A stretch of 64,000 bases of DNA from Natrialba aegyptia DSM 13077 (GTDB lineage Archaea; Halobacteriota; Halobacteria; Halobacteriales; Natrialbaceae), in contig NZ_AOIP01000014.1 in the NCBI RefSeq assembly GCF_000337535.1, positions 1 to 64,000 on the forward strand, given 5' to 3'. The position numbers and the translations under genes are program-made. Shown here one piece after another: positions 48,178 through 56,347 of the stretch. The notes under the pieces are model-generated. The model worked only from the letters and a program-made list of their open reading frames with translations, was not told the origin of the DNA and ran no database searches. The stretch's first letter is position 1. Every line of letters begins with the position of its first letter.

Positions 48178-49776
48178 TCAGACGAGCGAGGTTCGTTCGT
48201 GCGAGCCGGAGTCGGAATCCGATTCGGAGTTGGCACCCGACTCGGCGTCGTCCGTTCCGGACTGCGAATTCGGTGCTGTCCACTGGCCGTCGTGGACCCG
48301 GGACAGCCACTCGAACTGCGTTTCCATCCAGGCATCGATATCGTTCTCGAAGATCGTCTTTCGAAGGGCATCCATTCGACGGGCACGATCCTGTGGCGAC
48401 AATGTGAGTGCGTCTTCGATTCGATCGGCGAACTCGTCGACGGCCGTCGGGTTGATCGAAATCGCGTTCTCGCTCAATCGTTCGTGTGCGCCCGTGCGGT
48501 CGCTCAACAGCAGGGTACCGTCGCCGTCGACGCTCGCGGCCACGTACTCCTGGGCGACCAGGTTCATCCCGTCACACAGCGAACTGACGATCAGCAGATC
48601 GGCGTGCCGGTACAGCGCACAGAGGTCGTCCGCCGGCAGAATATCTTCCGTGTAAACGATCGGCTGCCAGTCGTCGGTCCCGAACCGGCGGTTGATCCGG
48701 TCGACCTCGCTCCGGACGAGGTCGCCGTGGCGAGCGTAGGCCGGAATCTCCGTTCGCGACGGCGTGGCCTTCTGGACGAAGGTGAACTCGCCGCGCCAAC
48801 CCGGATTCGCCTCGAAGAAGCGCTCGAGTGCGGTCAGCCGTTCCGGAATGCCCTTCGTGTAGTCGAGGCGGTCGACGCCGAGTCCGAGCGTCACGTTCTG
48901 CGGAATATCGTAGCGCTCGAAGAGCGCGTGGAGCCGGTCCGCATCCGCGGTGCGTGCGCGCTGATCGTAGGAGTCGGCATCGACCCCCATCGGCGTCCCA
49001 ACGGCGCGGGTCGTGTGGCCCTTATAGCGGACCGTTCGCCGCTCGCGGTCGACCGCCGCGTCCGGCAGGTACCGGCGGACGCAATCGAGGAAGGCGTCGG
49101 CGTATCGCTCGACGTGGAATCCGAGCAAATCGTTACCGAGCAGCCCTTCGAGTACCTGCTTGCCTTCGGGGCAGTACTCGAACGTCGCCGGCGAGGGCCA
49201 CGGGATGTGCCAGAACTGCGCGACCGTCGCCGACGACGGAATCGACTCGCGGATCATCCGCGGCGCGAGCGCGAAGTGATAGTCCTGCAGCCAGACGACC
49301 GACTCCGAACTCGCGTGCTCGGCGACCGCGTCCGCGAACGTCGCGTTGACCGTCCGATACCACTCGAAGTCATCGGCTCGTTCCTCGACGAGTTCAGCGA
49401 AGCCGTGACAGAGCGGCCAGAGGACGCGGTTGCTAAAGCCGCGGTAGTAGGCGTCGACGGCGTCGTCGGAGAGGTCGATCCGACGAAGCGTGTAGCACTC
49501 CTCCTCGGGCGGGACGCCGACGCAGTCGCGCGCGTCGGTGACGTCGAAGTCGGCGTCGCCGTCGCCCCAGGCGATCCAGGTGCCGCTCGTTTCCTGCAGA
49601 ACGGGATCGAGACCGGCGGTGAGGCCGCCGGTGGGTTCGTCGACCGAGATCGCTGCCGTGTCCGTTCCTGTCTCCGCGTCCGGCTCCGCGTTTCCGTTCG
49701 TTTCCGCCTCCGTGTCGTACTCGTGGCGATACGGCTGCCGATTCGAAACGACAGTGAGAGAGTCGGGAACTCGCAT
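48178..49776 (-). CDS. otsA: Trehalose-6-phosphate synthase
   Basis: 532 aa from the ATG at 49776 (MRVPDSLTVVSNRQPYRHEY). GT20 family motifs: VVSNRQPY and EPTGGLTAGLDPVLQ (the N-terminal region), VVWLQDYHFALAPRMIR, LGVDRLDYTKGIPERLTALE (diagnostic) and LLIVSSLCDGMNLVAQEYVA. It transfers glucose from a nucleotide sugar to glucose-6-phosphate. The C-terminal tail is Ser/Asp-rich. otsA precedes otsB; together they form a two-gene pathway. Confidence 0.94.
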   Translation of the reverse strand: MRVPDSLTVVSNRQPYRHEYDTEAETNGNAEPDAETGTDTAAISVDEPTGGLTAGLDPVLQETSGTWIAWGDGDADFDVTDARDCVGVPPEEECYTLRRIDLSDDAVDAYYRGFSNRVLWPLCHGFAELVEERADDFEWYRTVNATFADAVAEHASSESVVWLQDYHFALAPRMIRESIPSSATVAQFWHIPWPSPATFEYCPEGKQVLEGLLGNDLLGFHVERYADAFLDCVRRYLPDAAVDRERRTVRYKGHTTRAVGTPMGVDADSYDQRARTADADRLHALFERYDIPQNVTLGLGVDRLDYTKGIPERLTALERFFEANPGWRGEFTFVQKATPSRTEIPAYARHGDLVRSEVDRINRRFGTDDWQPIVYTEDILPADDLCALYRHADLLIVSSLCDGMNLVAQEYVAASVDGDGTLLLSDRTGAHERLSENAISINPTAVDEFADRIEDALTLSPQDRARRMDALRKTIFENDIDAWMETQFEWLSRVHDGQWTAPNSQSGTDDAESGANSESDSDSGSHERTSLV

Positions 49777-49973
49777 TCGCTGAAACAGAACAGGGCCGCC
49801 ACTGGTTGCTTCGCGGCCTGCAGCCGCAGGGGGGTTAACAGTCCGCTCGTGGCGTTTCCACCGTCCGGACAGTCCGGTTTCTCGATGGCTCTGGCCACGA
49901 GCGGCAGCGAGCAACTGCACCCGACGATATCGAAGCCGACGGCAGTCCGAGGTGAACTCGTTTCCCCGGCCCA

Positions 49974-50126
49974 TCAGTAGAAGTACAGTTCGAGTTCGTG
50001 ACCGCAGTTGCGACAGGCGGTTTCGGTGCCGCGTAATCGGTCGGCCGTGCCGTCGTCGACGAGTCCGGGACCAGCAGGGACGGCGGTGGTGACGGTTGTA
50101 TCACACTCCGGGCAGCCGATCTGCAT
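49974..50126 (-). CDS. Small zinc-ribbon protein
   Basis: 50 aa from the ATG at 50126 (MQIGCPECDTTVTTAVPAGP). Two CxxC pairs, CPEC (about residues 5-8) and CRNC (about 38-41), form a zinc ribbon. It ends ELELYFY. Such proteins may bind nucleic acid or other proteins; role unknown. Other small ATG starts lie just upstream. It shares orientation with the lipoprotein gene ending at 50316. Confidence 0.75.
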   Translation of the reverse strand: MQIGCPECDTTVTTAVPAGPGLVDDGTADRLRGTETACRNCGHELELYFY

Positions 50127-50315
50127 GGTTGCGTTTTCCGAGCGAGACATACACACGAGGTAGTCCGGATCGGGGGTTAGTTATCATCGGCATAATGGGG
50201 CTGTTTCCGACCGTTCGTGACCGTTCCGATCGATACGAGTTCGTTTACGAACCGTTCGTCGCGGTAGTTGCGCCGTTCCGCCAGTTCGTCGTAACTCGGG
50301 AGCGTTTCGACTGGC

Positions 50316-51476
50316 TCAGCGCTGGACCTGGAAGCGAACATCGTCGAACGCGCGAAACGCCGTCTCGTAGCCATCGTGGCGGGCGACCTGTGGCGGCGTC
50401 TCGACGCTGATCGTGATCGTCGTCTCCCGCTCGTCCGCGGTGGACTGGCCCGTACTAAGCACGTCGCTCTCGGCTCCGTAATGATGGCCGAGCGTCGGAT
50501 CGACGGCTTCAGTGAGCGTCAGCGATTCGCGGGGTTCGGTCCCGCCGCCGTCTCCGTCGCCGCCGGTGCGTTCACTACCACCGCCATCACCCCCGCTATC
50601 GACGATCGCGGAGAGCCCCGCAAACGGCAACATCACGTCGTTGTACGGCGTTCGGAGCGTCACCGCAAGATACACACGCTCCGATGCGCCACCGACCCGC
50701 TCCGCGTCGAGCACGAGCGCCCCAACGCGCGCGTCACCACTATCGGCCGTTCCGAGGTGATCGCCGGGTAACTCAGCGAGCGGTTGGCCGCGCGAGGACG
50801 GCATCGAATCGTTCGTCCGCAAGTCGAGGGCTTCCCGGGTGCCCCGCCGCTGGGTGTCGATATACTCGACGCCGAGGTCGTGAACGTCCTCCCTGGCGTG
50901 GGTGAACTCGACCGTGAGCGTCTCGGTGCGGTCGAGACGATCCCCGAACGCCCCGGTTCGATCGGTGTCGAGGGGACCGACCTGAACGCGCGCCGTGTAC
51001 GTCCCGTCACCGGATAACTCGACGTTATCGCCGTAGTGAAAGCCCATCTGCTGGGAGATCATCGGCCACAACGAACCGACGGGCGTCGCCTCTTCCCCTT
51101 CCCGTACCAGTTCGAGACGGACCGTCGCCGGAACCACGAGTTCGGTCTCCCGATCCCAGACCGTCACCATGAGATGCAGACTGTCCGACGGCTGCACGTC
51201 GACCTGATTCGACTCGCCGGCGAGCAGCCAGAATCGGTGCGGGATCGTGTACCCGAGGGCGATCCCGAACTCGTCGCCGGTCGCGGTGCCGAGTCGGGCC
51301 ATTTTCTCGGTCGATGCGGGGAGGTAGACCGCGTCGGGACGGTCCTGGACGAGCGGCGGGTTCGACCAGGCGGATTCTTCCTCGAACCCGAGCCGTTCGA
51401 GGCAGCCGGCGAGGGAGAGCGTGCCGATTCCGCTCCCGGCGACGGCTGTCCGACGGAGGATGCTCCGGCGATGCAT
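50316..51476 (-). CDS. Tat lipoprotein, Tp34/P19-like putative metal-binding protein
   Basis: 386 aa from the ATG at 51476. Twin-arginine signal (MHRRSILRRTAVAGSGIGTL) with lipobox LAGC. The first mature domain has MGFHYGDNVELSGDGTYTAR and VQVGP, which is the HYG-N-V...GDGTYxxxVxVGP pattern of Tp34/P19 iron- or copper-binding periplasmic proteins. Later, TLGHHYGAESDV is a second His-rich site. A Gly/Asp-rich linker lies at about 300-325. The next gene downstream in the coding direction is the zinc ribbon; the gene upstream encodes a His-rich polytopic protein, and SCO1/TlpA/CcdA genes follow across the divergent promoter. Metal trafficking is inferred. Confidence 0.65.
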   Translation of the reverse strand: MHRRSILRRTAVAGSGIGTLSLAGCLERLGFEEESAWSNPPLVQDRPDAVYLPASTEKMARLGTATGDEFGIALGYTIPHRFWLLAGESNQVDVQPSDSLHLMVTVWDRETELVVPATVRLELVREGEEATPVGSLWPMISQQMGFHYGDNVELSGDGTYTARVQVGPLDTDRTGAFGDRLDRTETLTVEFTHAREDVHDLGVEYIDTQRRGTREALDLRTNDSMPSSRGQPLAELPGDHLGTADSGDARVGALVLDAERVGGASERVYLAVTLRTPYNDVMLPFAGLSAIVDSGGDGGGSERTGGDGDGGGTEPRESLTLTEAVDPTLGHHYGAESDVLSTGQSTADERETTITISVETPPQVARHDGYETAFRAFDDVRFQVQR

Positions 51477-51580
51477 TGTCTGCGTGTGCACTCCCGGAAA
51501 CAAAACAACTATCGCAATCGATCGCGGTTCGATTGCGGTTCGATTGGGTCCGGAGGCGTGGTTTTGGTTTTGACGAGCGG

Positions 51581-53218
51581 TTATCCCGCAAGCGTCGGGG
51601 GTTGGACCGTCGGTAACGTCAGCAACCAGAGACTAACCGCCGTGTAACAGACCATCACCGCGATAAGTGGGTATTGACTCCGGATCGCCTGTAGTCGGCC
51701 CGGGAAGCAATCGAACGCGGTCGCGTGGGCGACCCAGACTGCGAGCAGGTGGCCCGCGAGCAACGCGCCGATCTCGAGCATTCCAACCCACCCCGGTAGC
51801 GCCAGTGTCGTCGGATTGAGCGGCGGCGAGAGCGGACTCGTCACGACCGCGACCGCTGCGGGCGACAGCGAGAGGACGACCCCGACGTAGTGGGCGACGT
51901 GATAGCCCGCCGCGATCGCGAGTAACGGCGGGGCGAACCGCCGAGCCAGGGTCGCCGTCGAGAGGTACGTCGGCGCGGTTCGCCGGGCCGTAGACGCAGC
52001 GAGCCAGTACAGCCCGAAGGCGACGGCGTACCCGCCGGCGAAGACCGCGAACGTTGCAACGGCGACCGGTGCCCCAGCGCCGACGAGTTCGGCGAGCAGT
52101 CGGCTGCCGGGCGGGGTGACGACGAAGCCGTTGAACGTGAGTTCCCAGACCAGGAGGAGAACGAACGCGACCTCGCTGGCGTCGGTGACGAGATCGGGGT
52201 CGCGCAGGCGGGAGCCGGGGAGGACGAGGGTGAGGCCGCGTCCGTCGCGACGGCGCTGAATCGGGGCCACAGCGCCGTAGAGCCGGAAGACCGTCGCGAG
52301 GGGATCCGCACGGCGAAACCACGCGTTCGATCCGAAGAGGATCGCGCCGGCAACGGTGTAGATCGTGTAGCCGGCGGCGAGTCGAGCGAGAAGGGGGGGA
52401 TCGGACGTAACCGGAAGGACGAGTTCGAGCCAGACGAGCGCGCCGAGGCCGGCGACGGCGGGCCACGAGGAGAGGGTAGAGGGATATGTGAGTAGCCCCG
52501 ATCCGCCGTCGGCGATCGCGTGGGTATCGGTGGGACCAGTATCGGTACTGTCGGTATCGGTACCCCCGAAGGACTGGATCGGCGGGAGCAAGCACATGAC
52601 GCCCTCTCCGAGGGCGGCCAGCGCGCGTGCGAGTCTGCGAAACGGATCGAGCGCGGGCCAGGGGTTCCCGACCAGGAACGCGACCATCGGAAGCAGCGAC
52701 CGGAGACCGACGAACGAGAGAATGATCGCGAGGTTCGCGGTCGGCGCGACGCGGCCGGGCCCGGTCAGGCCAACGACGACGGTCCCGACGAGCGCGGCGA
52801 CGCCGACCAGCCCGGTGAGCCACCACAACCCGCTCGCGAGTTCACGCAGGTGCGGAGCCAGGGCTGAACTCGTTTCGGAGCGGTTCGATGGGTTCGATGG
52901 GTCGGACCGGGAGGCTGAGAGCGGCAGCGACCAGGTGTGGAGGGCGTCGACGAGTTGCCGGTCGGTGACCAGGGCGGCGAGCAGTGCCGAGGCACCGATG
53001 GCGACGCCGCCGGTGAACACCGTCAGCCAGGCTGGAACGGTGAGTTCGCGATCGTCACCGAGTCCGGCGGCGGCGTTCGACGCGCTGGCGGTATCGGCGG
53101 CCGCGCCGATGCCGAGACAGACGATGGCGAGGACCGTGGCGATGGCAACGAGCGTACGTATTGAATGCCACTGCCGTCGGAGACGGGACGGGGGTGTCGG
53201 TGACAGCCACGAGCGCAT
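51581..53218 (-). CDS. Polytopic membrane protein beside the P19-like lipoprotein
   Basis: 545 aa from the ATG at 53218. Around 12-14 hydrophobic segments with two acidic/Ser-rich loops. Several transmembrane segments carry histidines: PLLAIAAGYHVAHYVGVVLS and LEIGALLAGHLLAVWVAHAT near the C-terminus, a pattern compatible with haem or metal ligands. No REXXE motif of FTR1 iron permeases is seen. I recognise no characterised family. It is 104 bp upstream of the P19-like lipoprotein gene on the same strand, probably co-transcribed, and divergent from SCO1. Confidence 0.75.
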   Translation of the reverse strand: MRSWLSPTPPSRLRRQWHSIRTLVAIATVLAIVCLGIGAAADTASASNAAAGLGDDRELTVPAWLTVFTGGVAIGASALLAALVTDRQLVDALHTWSLPLSASRSDPSNPSNRSETSSALAPHLRELASGLWWLTGLVGVAALVGTVVVGLTGPGRVAPTANLAIILSFVGLRSLLPMVAFLVGNPWPALDPFRRLARALAALGEGVMCLLPPIQSFGGTDTDSTDTGPTDTHAIADGGSGLLTYPSTLSSWPAVAGLGALVWLELVLPVTSDPPLLARLAAGYTIYTVAGAILFGSNAWFRRADPLATVFRLYGAVAPIQRRRDGRGLTLVLPGSRLRDPDLVTDASEVAFVLLLVWELTFNGFVVTPPGSRLLAELVGAGAPVAVATFAVFAGGYAVAFGLYWLAASTARRTAPTYLSTATLARRFAPPLLAIAAGYHVAHYVGVVLSLSPAAVAVVTSPLSPPLNPTTLALPGWVGMLEIGALLAGHLLAVWVAHATAFDCFPGRLQAIRSQYPLIAVMVCYTAVSLWLLTLPTVQPPTLAG

Positions 53219-53381
53219 GGACGATACGGTGAGTGACGGAGGCGAGACCGAAGTAGGTACTGACTTCGATAGTGTCGGCGGCGGTCGAAAACGATAGCGA
53301 CGGAGAACATCTCGTGATAGTACATGTTGCTTCGGCAGGCGAACCAACGAACCTTTGCTCGCTCCGTCCAACGTATCCCGT

Positions 53382-54128
53382 ATGGAGCGACGCACGTATC
53401 TCGGCTCGTTTGGCGCGGTGGGGGCTGCCGGACTGACCGGGCTTGCCGGCTGTCTCGGTGAGGTCGGCATCGGCGACAACGCTGACAACGACGATGGCGA
53501 CAACGACGATGGAACGATCCTCGATCCGCCGGACCGCCCCGGCGATCCGGATGCGATTTCACATCCCACCCACGGCCAAGAGTTCCCCGACTTCTCGCTC
53601 CCGGATCCGTTGAGCGGCGAGACGATCGATACCGCCGATTTCGCCGGCGAGAAGTCGTTCCTACTGACGTTCTTCTTTACGTCGTGCCCCAACGGAGCCT
53701 GTCCCGCCCTGCTCTTGCGTCTCCGGCGCGCCCAGGCGGACGCCAAGGAAAACGGCTACACGGACGATCTCAGCCTCCTCGCGATGACGTTCGATCCCGA
53801 ACGCGACACCGCGGACACGCTCGAGAGCTACGCGCACGAACAGGGCGTCGACCTCGAGGCCGGCAACTGGCACTTCCTTCGCCCGGAAAGCTACGAGAGC
53901 GGCAAGGAACTGCTCCACGATCAGATCGGGATGCGAATCGAAAGGGTTCCCGAGGAGGAGACCGAACACGAGAACCACGACGGCTACTCGTTTACCCACC
54001 TGAACTTGATCCTGTTGGTTAACCAGGACGGCATCGTCGAACGATCCTATCCACAGGCGCTCAATCCTGAACTCGGCGGGAGCGTCGAACAGATCGTCGA
54101 CGACACGAGTACCGTCGCCCAACAGTAA
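53382..54128 (+). CDS. SCO1/SenC family copper chaperone-like lipoprotein
   Basis: 248 aa from the ATG at 53382. A twin-arginine-like lipoprotein signal (MERRTYLGSFGAVGAAGLTG) with Cys24, an Asp/Asn linker, and a thioredoxin-fold SCO domain. The metal cysteines are spaced CX4C (Cys102-PNGA-Cys107) where SCO proteins normally have CX3C. The histidine ligand is in SFTHLNLILLVNQDG (His206). SCO proteins insert copper into cytochrome oxidase CuA or act as thiol reductases. First gene of SCO-TlpA-CcdA; 2 bp before TlpA. Confidence 0.88.
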   Translation: MERRTYLGSFGAVGAAGLTGLAGCLGEVGIGDNADNDDGDNDDGTILDPPDRPGDPDAISHPTHGQEFPDFSLPDPLSGETIDTADFAGEKSFLLTFFFTSCPNGACPALLLRLRRAQADAKENGYTDDLSLLAMTFDPERDTADTLESYAHEQGVDLEAGNWHFLRPESYESGKELLHDQIGMRIERVPEEETEHENHDGYSFTHLNLILLVNQDGIVERSYPQALNPELGGSVEQIVDDTSTVAQQ

Positions 54129-54130
54129 CC

Positions 54131-54718
54131 ATGCACCGACGAGACGTTCTCGCCGGGCTCGGAAGCGCGGGCGTGCTCGCCGGCGCGGGAGCGGTCGCCG
54201 TCTACGGCGTCCCCTCTCCCGACGAGTTCAGTTCCGGCGGTGGCGGCGAAGAGACTGACGAGCCCGACCCGCCCGAGCCGATAGAGATCGAAACGGTCGA
54301 CGCCCCGGGCAGCGAGGCGGGAACCGCTCTGGTGCCGTCGCCGTCCGAGCCGACGTTCATCGACCTCTTCGGCACCTGGTGTGCACCCTGCATCGAGCAG
54401 ATGCCGGCCCTGGCCGAGGCGCACGCGCAGGTCGGCGACCGGGTGCAGTTCGTCTCGGCGACCAACGAGTCAGTCGGCGAGGGCCGATCGATCACCGAGG
54501 ACGAACTCGTCTCGTGGTGGGACGAACACGACGGCAACTGGACGCTCGGACTCGACCGCAACGCCGAACTCACCGTGCGCTACGGCGGGAACGGCTACCC
54601 GTCCGCGGCCGTCGTCGACGCTTCGGGTCGGCTGCAGTGGTCGGACAACGGCGTCAAGAGCGCGGACGAACTCGTCTCGAAGATCGAACTGGTACTCGAG
54701 GATGACGGGGAACAATGA
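54131..54718 (+). CDS. TlpA/ResA-type thioredoxin-like protein
   Basis: 195 aa. Twin-arginine N-terminus (MHRRDVLAGLGSAGVLAG) with one membrane/signal segment, a Gly/Glu/Pro linker, then a thioredoxin fold with DLFGTWCAPCIEQMPALAEA, whose active-site cysteines are Cys84 and Cys87 (CAPC). The cis-proline loop is YGGNGYPSAAVVD. It probably reduces disulfides outside the membrane, for example in apocytochrome or SCO, with electrons from CcdA, whose gene overlaps by 4 bp. Confidence 0.92.
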   Translation: MHRRDVLAGLGSAGVLAGAGAVAVYGVPSPDEFSSGGGGEETDEPDPPEPIEIETVDAPGSEAGTALVPSPSEPTFIDLFGTWCAPCIEQMPALAEAHAQVGDRVQFVSATNESVGEGRSITEDELVSWWDEHDGNWTLGLDRNAELTVRYGGNGYPSAAVVDASGRLQWSDNGVKSADELVSKIELVLEDDGEQ

Positions 54719-55401
54719 ACGAAATCACGGGTGAGGCGACGATTCTCTCGACGATCACGTTCTCGCTGCTCGCCGGCGTCTCGACGTTTTTCTCGGCCTG
54801 CGCGTATCCGCTGTTGCCGGGATACGTCGGCTTCTACGCCAGCCAGACCGACGGTGACGAGGCCTCGTTGTCGGGGTCGCTCATCAGGGGTCTCGTTGCC
54901 GGTCTCGGCGTTCTGGTAACGCTCGCGCTCATTATCGGCGCGACCTACTTGATCGGTCACTCGACGCTGTCGCGCGTGACGATTTTCGAGCCGATCGCCG
55001 GTGTGTTACTCATCGGTTTCGGTCTGCTCATCGTCTTCGATCGGGCACCCTCGATATCGATTCCGCTGCCCAAACGACGGTCGAGCATCCTCGGCTTCGG
55101 GATTTTCGGCGTCGGCTATGCGCTCGCCGCTGCGGGCTGTGTCGCCCCGATTTTTATTTCGGTGACCTCCTATTCGCTGACGCTGCCGGTCGGCGAGGCG
55201 GTGCTCCTCGTCGGCACGTACGTCGGCACCGTCACGCTCCTCATGGTCTCGTTGACCGTCGCGACGGGGGTTGGCCTCATTGCCAGCGGTGGCCGGCTCA
55301 CCGCACACACAAAGTTACTCGAACGAATCGCCGGCGCGGTCATGATCGTTGCCGGACTCGGACAGCTCTACCTCTCGGTTTTCGTCTTCAACGTGATCTG
55401 A
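54715..55401 (+). CDS. ccdA: CcdA-type thiol-disulfide transmembrane protein
   Basis: 228 aa, six helices. The two redox cysteines appear as VSTFFSACAYPLLPGYVGFY (helix 1) and ALAAAGCVAPIFISVTSYSL (helix 4), the symmetric CcdA/DsbD-beta pattern. It carries electrons from thioredoxin in the cytosol to TlpA-like proteins outside. The start overlaps the TlpA stop (ATGA). Third gene of the SCO-TlpA-CcdA operon. Confidence 0.94.
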   Translation: MNEITGEATILSTITFSLLAGVSTFFSACAYPLLPGYVGFYASQTDGDEASLSGSLIRGLVAGLGVLVTLALIIGATYLIGHSTLSRVTIFEPIAGVLLIGFGLLIVFDRAPSISIPLPKRRSSILGFGIFGVGYALAAAGCVAPIFISVTSYSLTLPVGEAVLLVGTYVGTVTLLMVSLTVATGVGLIASGGRLTAHTKLLERIAGAVMIVAGLGQLYLSVFVFNVI

Positions 55402-55460
55402 CACGGCGACTCCTTCGATATCGAACGGAGACTGATCAAGACCGCCGCTACCGGCGCGCA

Positions 55461-55467
55461 CATATAG
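55461..55467 (+). promoter_or_regulatory. TATA box of the zinc-ribbon gene at 55493
   Basis: CATATAG lies 26-32 bp before the GTG at 55493, so the small gene is transcribed without a leader. This is the main support for the GTG start. Confidence 0.5.
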
Positions 55468-55492
55468 GCCGTCCCGTTCAGTACCGCTCGTC

Positions 55493-55624
55493 GTGTGCCA
55501 GTACCAGTGCCCCAACTGCCTCACGGAAGCCGGCGTCGAACGGTGCCGGGAGGTCACGGCCGACGGACTCGAGCGAACGTTCGTGTGCCGCAACTGCGAG
55601 TACGAGTGGACGGTTATCTTCTGA
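55493..55624 (+). CDS. Small zinc-ribbon protein with GTG start
   Basis: 43 aa: VCQYQCPNCLTEAGVERCRE, then VTADGLERTFVCRNCEYEWT and VIF. The paired CPNC and CRNC give a treble-clef/beta-ribbon zinc site. The size, the conserved Cys pairs, the terminal EYEWTV and the promoter match indicate a real gene that gene finders can miss because of the GTG start and short length. It lies between ccdA and a UspA gene. Function unknown. Confidence 0.75.
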   Translation: MCQYQCPNCLTEAGVERCREVTADGLERTFVCRNCEYEWTVIF

Positions 55625-55686
55625 GCAGCGGCCCGGCAACAGCAAGTCAGACACGTATCCCGCTCTCTCTTGAACCGCTTGATGTA

Positions 55687-56127
55687 ATGTACCAAGACCT
55701 GCTACTGGCGACCGACGGGAGCGAGGGCGCACAACTGGCGACCGATCACGCGATCGAACTCGCCTACCGCCTCGATGCGACGCTACACATCCTCTCGGTC
55801 GCCGAAGAGGGGCCACACGGCAGCGAAAAGCGCGATCGGTTACGAACCGACCCGGAAAACGAGGCCGACGAGGCCATCACCCGGGCCGTCACCGAGGCCG
55901 AGCAGGCTGCTACGGACACCGGGCTCGAGGTGACAACAACCGTCCGAGAGGGCGTCCCACAGGACGAAATCGTCGAGTTCGCAACGATGAACGGCATGGA
56001 TATGATCGTCGTCGGGACGGCGGGTCGCTCCGGACTCGACAAACTGATCGTCGGCAGCGTCGCCGAAGAAGTCGTCCAAAACGCACCCGTACCGGTCGTT
56101 ACAGTCAGAGAGCACGAGACCGAGTGA
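55687..56127 (+). CDS. Universal stress protein, UspA family
   Basis: 146 aa from the ATG at 55687 (MYQDLLLATDGSEGAQLATD). Single UspA domain with the nucleotide loop GTAGRSGLDKLIVGSVAEEV and VPVVTVRE at the end. The central helix (ENEADEAITRAVTEAEQAAT) is long and acidic. An earlier start through the zinc-ribbon gene is not credible. Probably a cytosolic ATP-binding stress protein. Confidence 0.93.
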   Translation: MYQDLLLATDGSEGAQLATDHAIELAYRLDATLHILSVAEEGPHGSEKRDRLRTDPENEADEAITRAVTEAEQAATDTGLEVTTTVREGVPQDEIVEFATMNGMDMIVVGTAGRSGLDKLIVGSVAEEVVQNAPVPVVTVREHETE

Positions 56128-56347
56128 CAGTCACGGTAGCGACGAAAGTCGCCGTTACCCATCGGTACGGAATCGATACTTACCTCTCCAGCCCCGAACG
56201 GACATCCGTGACCGTGTGTGCCAGCCGTCGGCCCCGTGTATTCGCCGATCGATCCCGACGAACGGGCCACCGTCACCCACACAGAGCGGGCGGACAGGAA
56301 CGGGTCGACCGGTTCTCGACCGGACGGTTCCCGGCGGTGGTCGGCCG

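Noticed and set aside
50177-50374. Minus-strand 65-aa frame overlapping the end of the P19-like gene
   Set aside because: The sequence (for example VETLPSYDELAERRNYRDER) looks somewhat protein-like, but its start lies inside the lipoprotein gene, the opposite strand is equally protein-like (MGLFPTVRDRSDRYEFVYEP), and no promoter or motif supports either.
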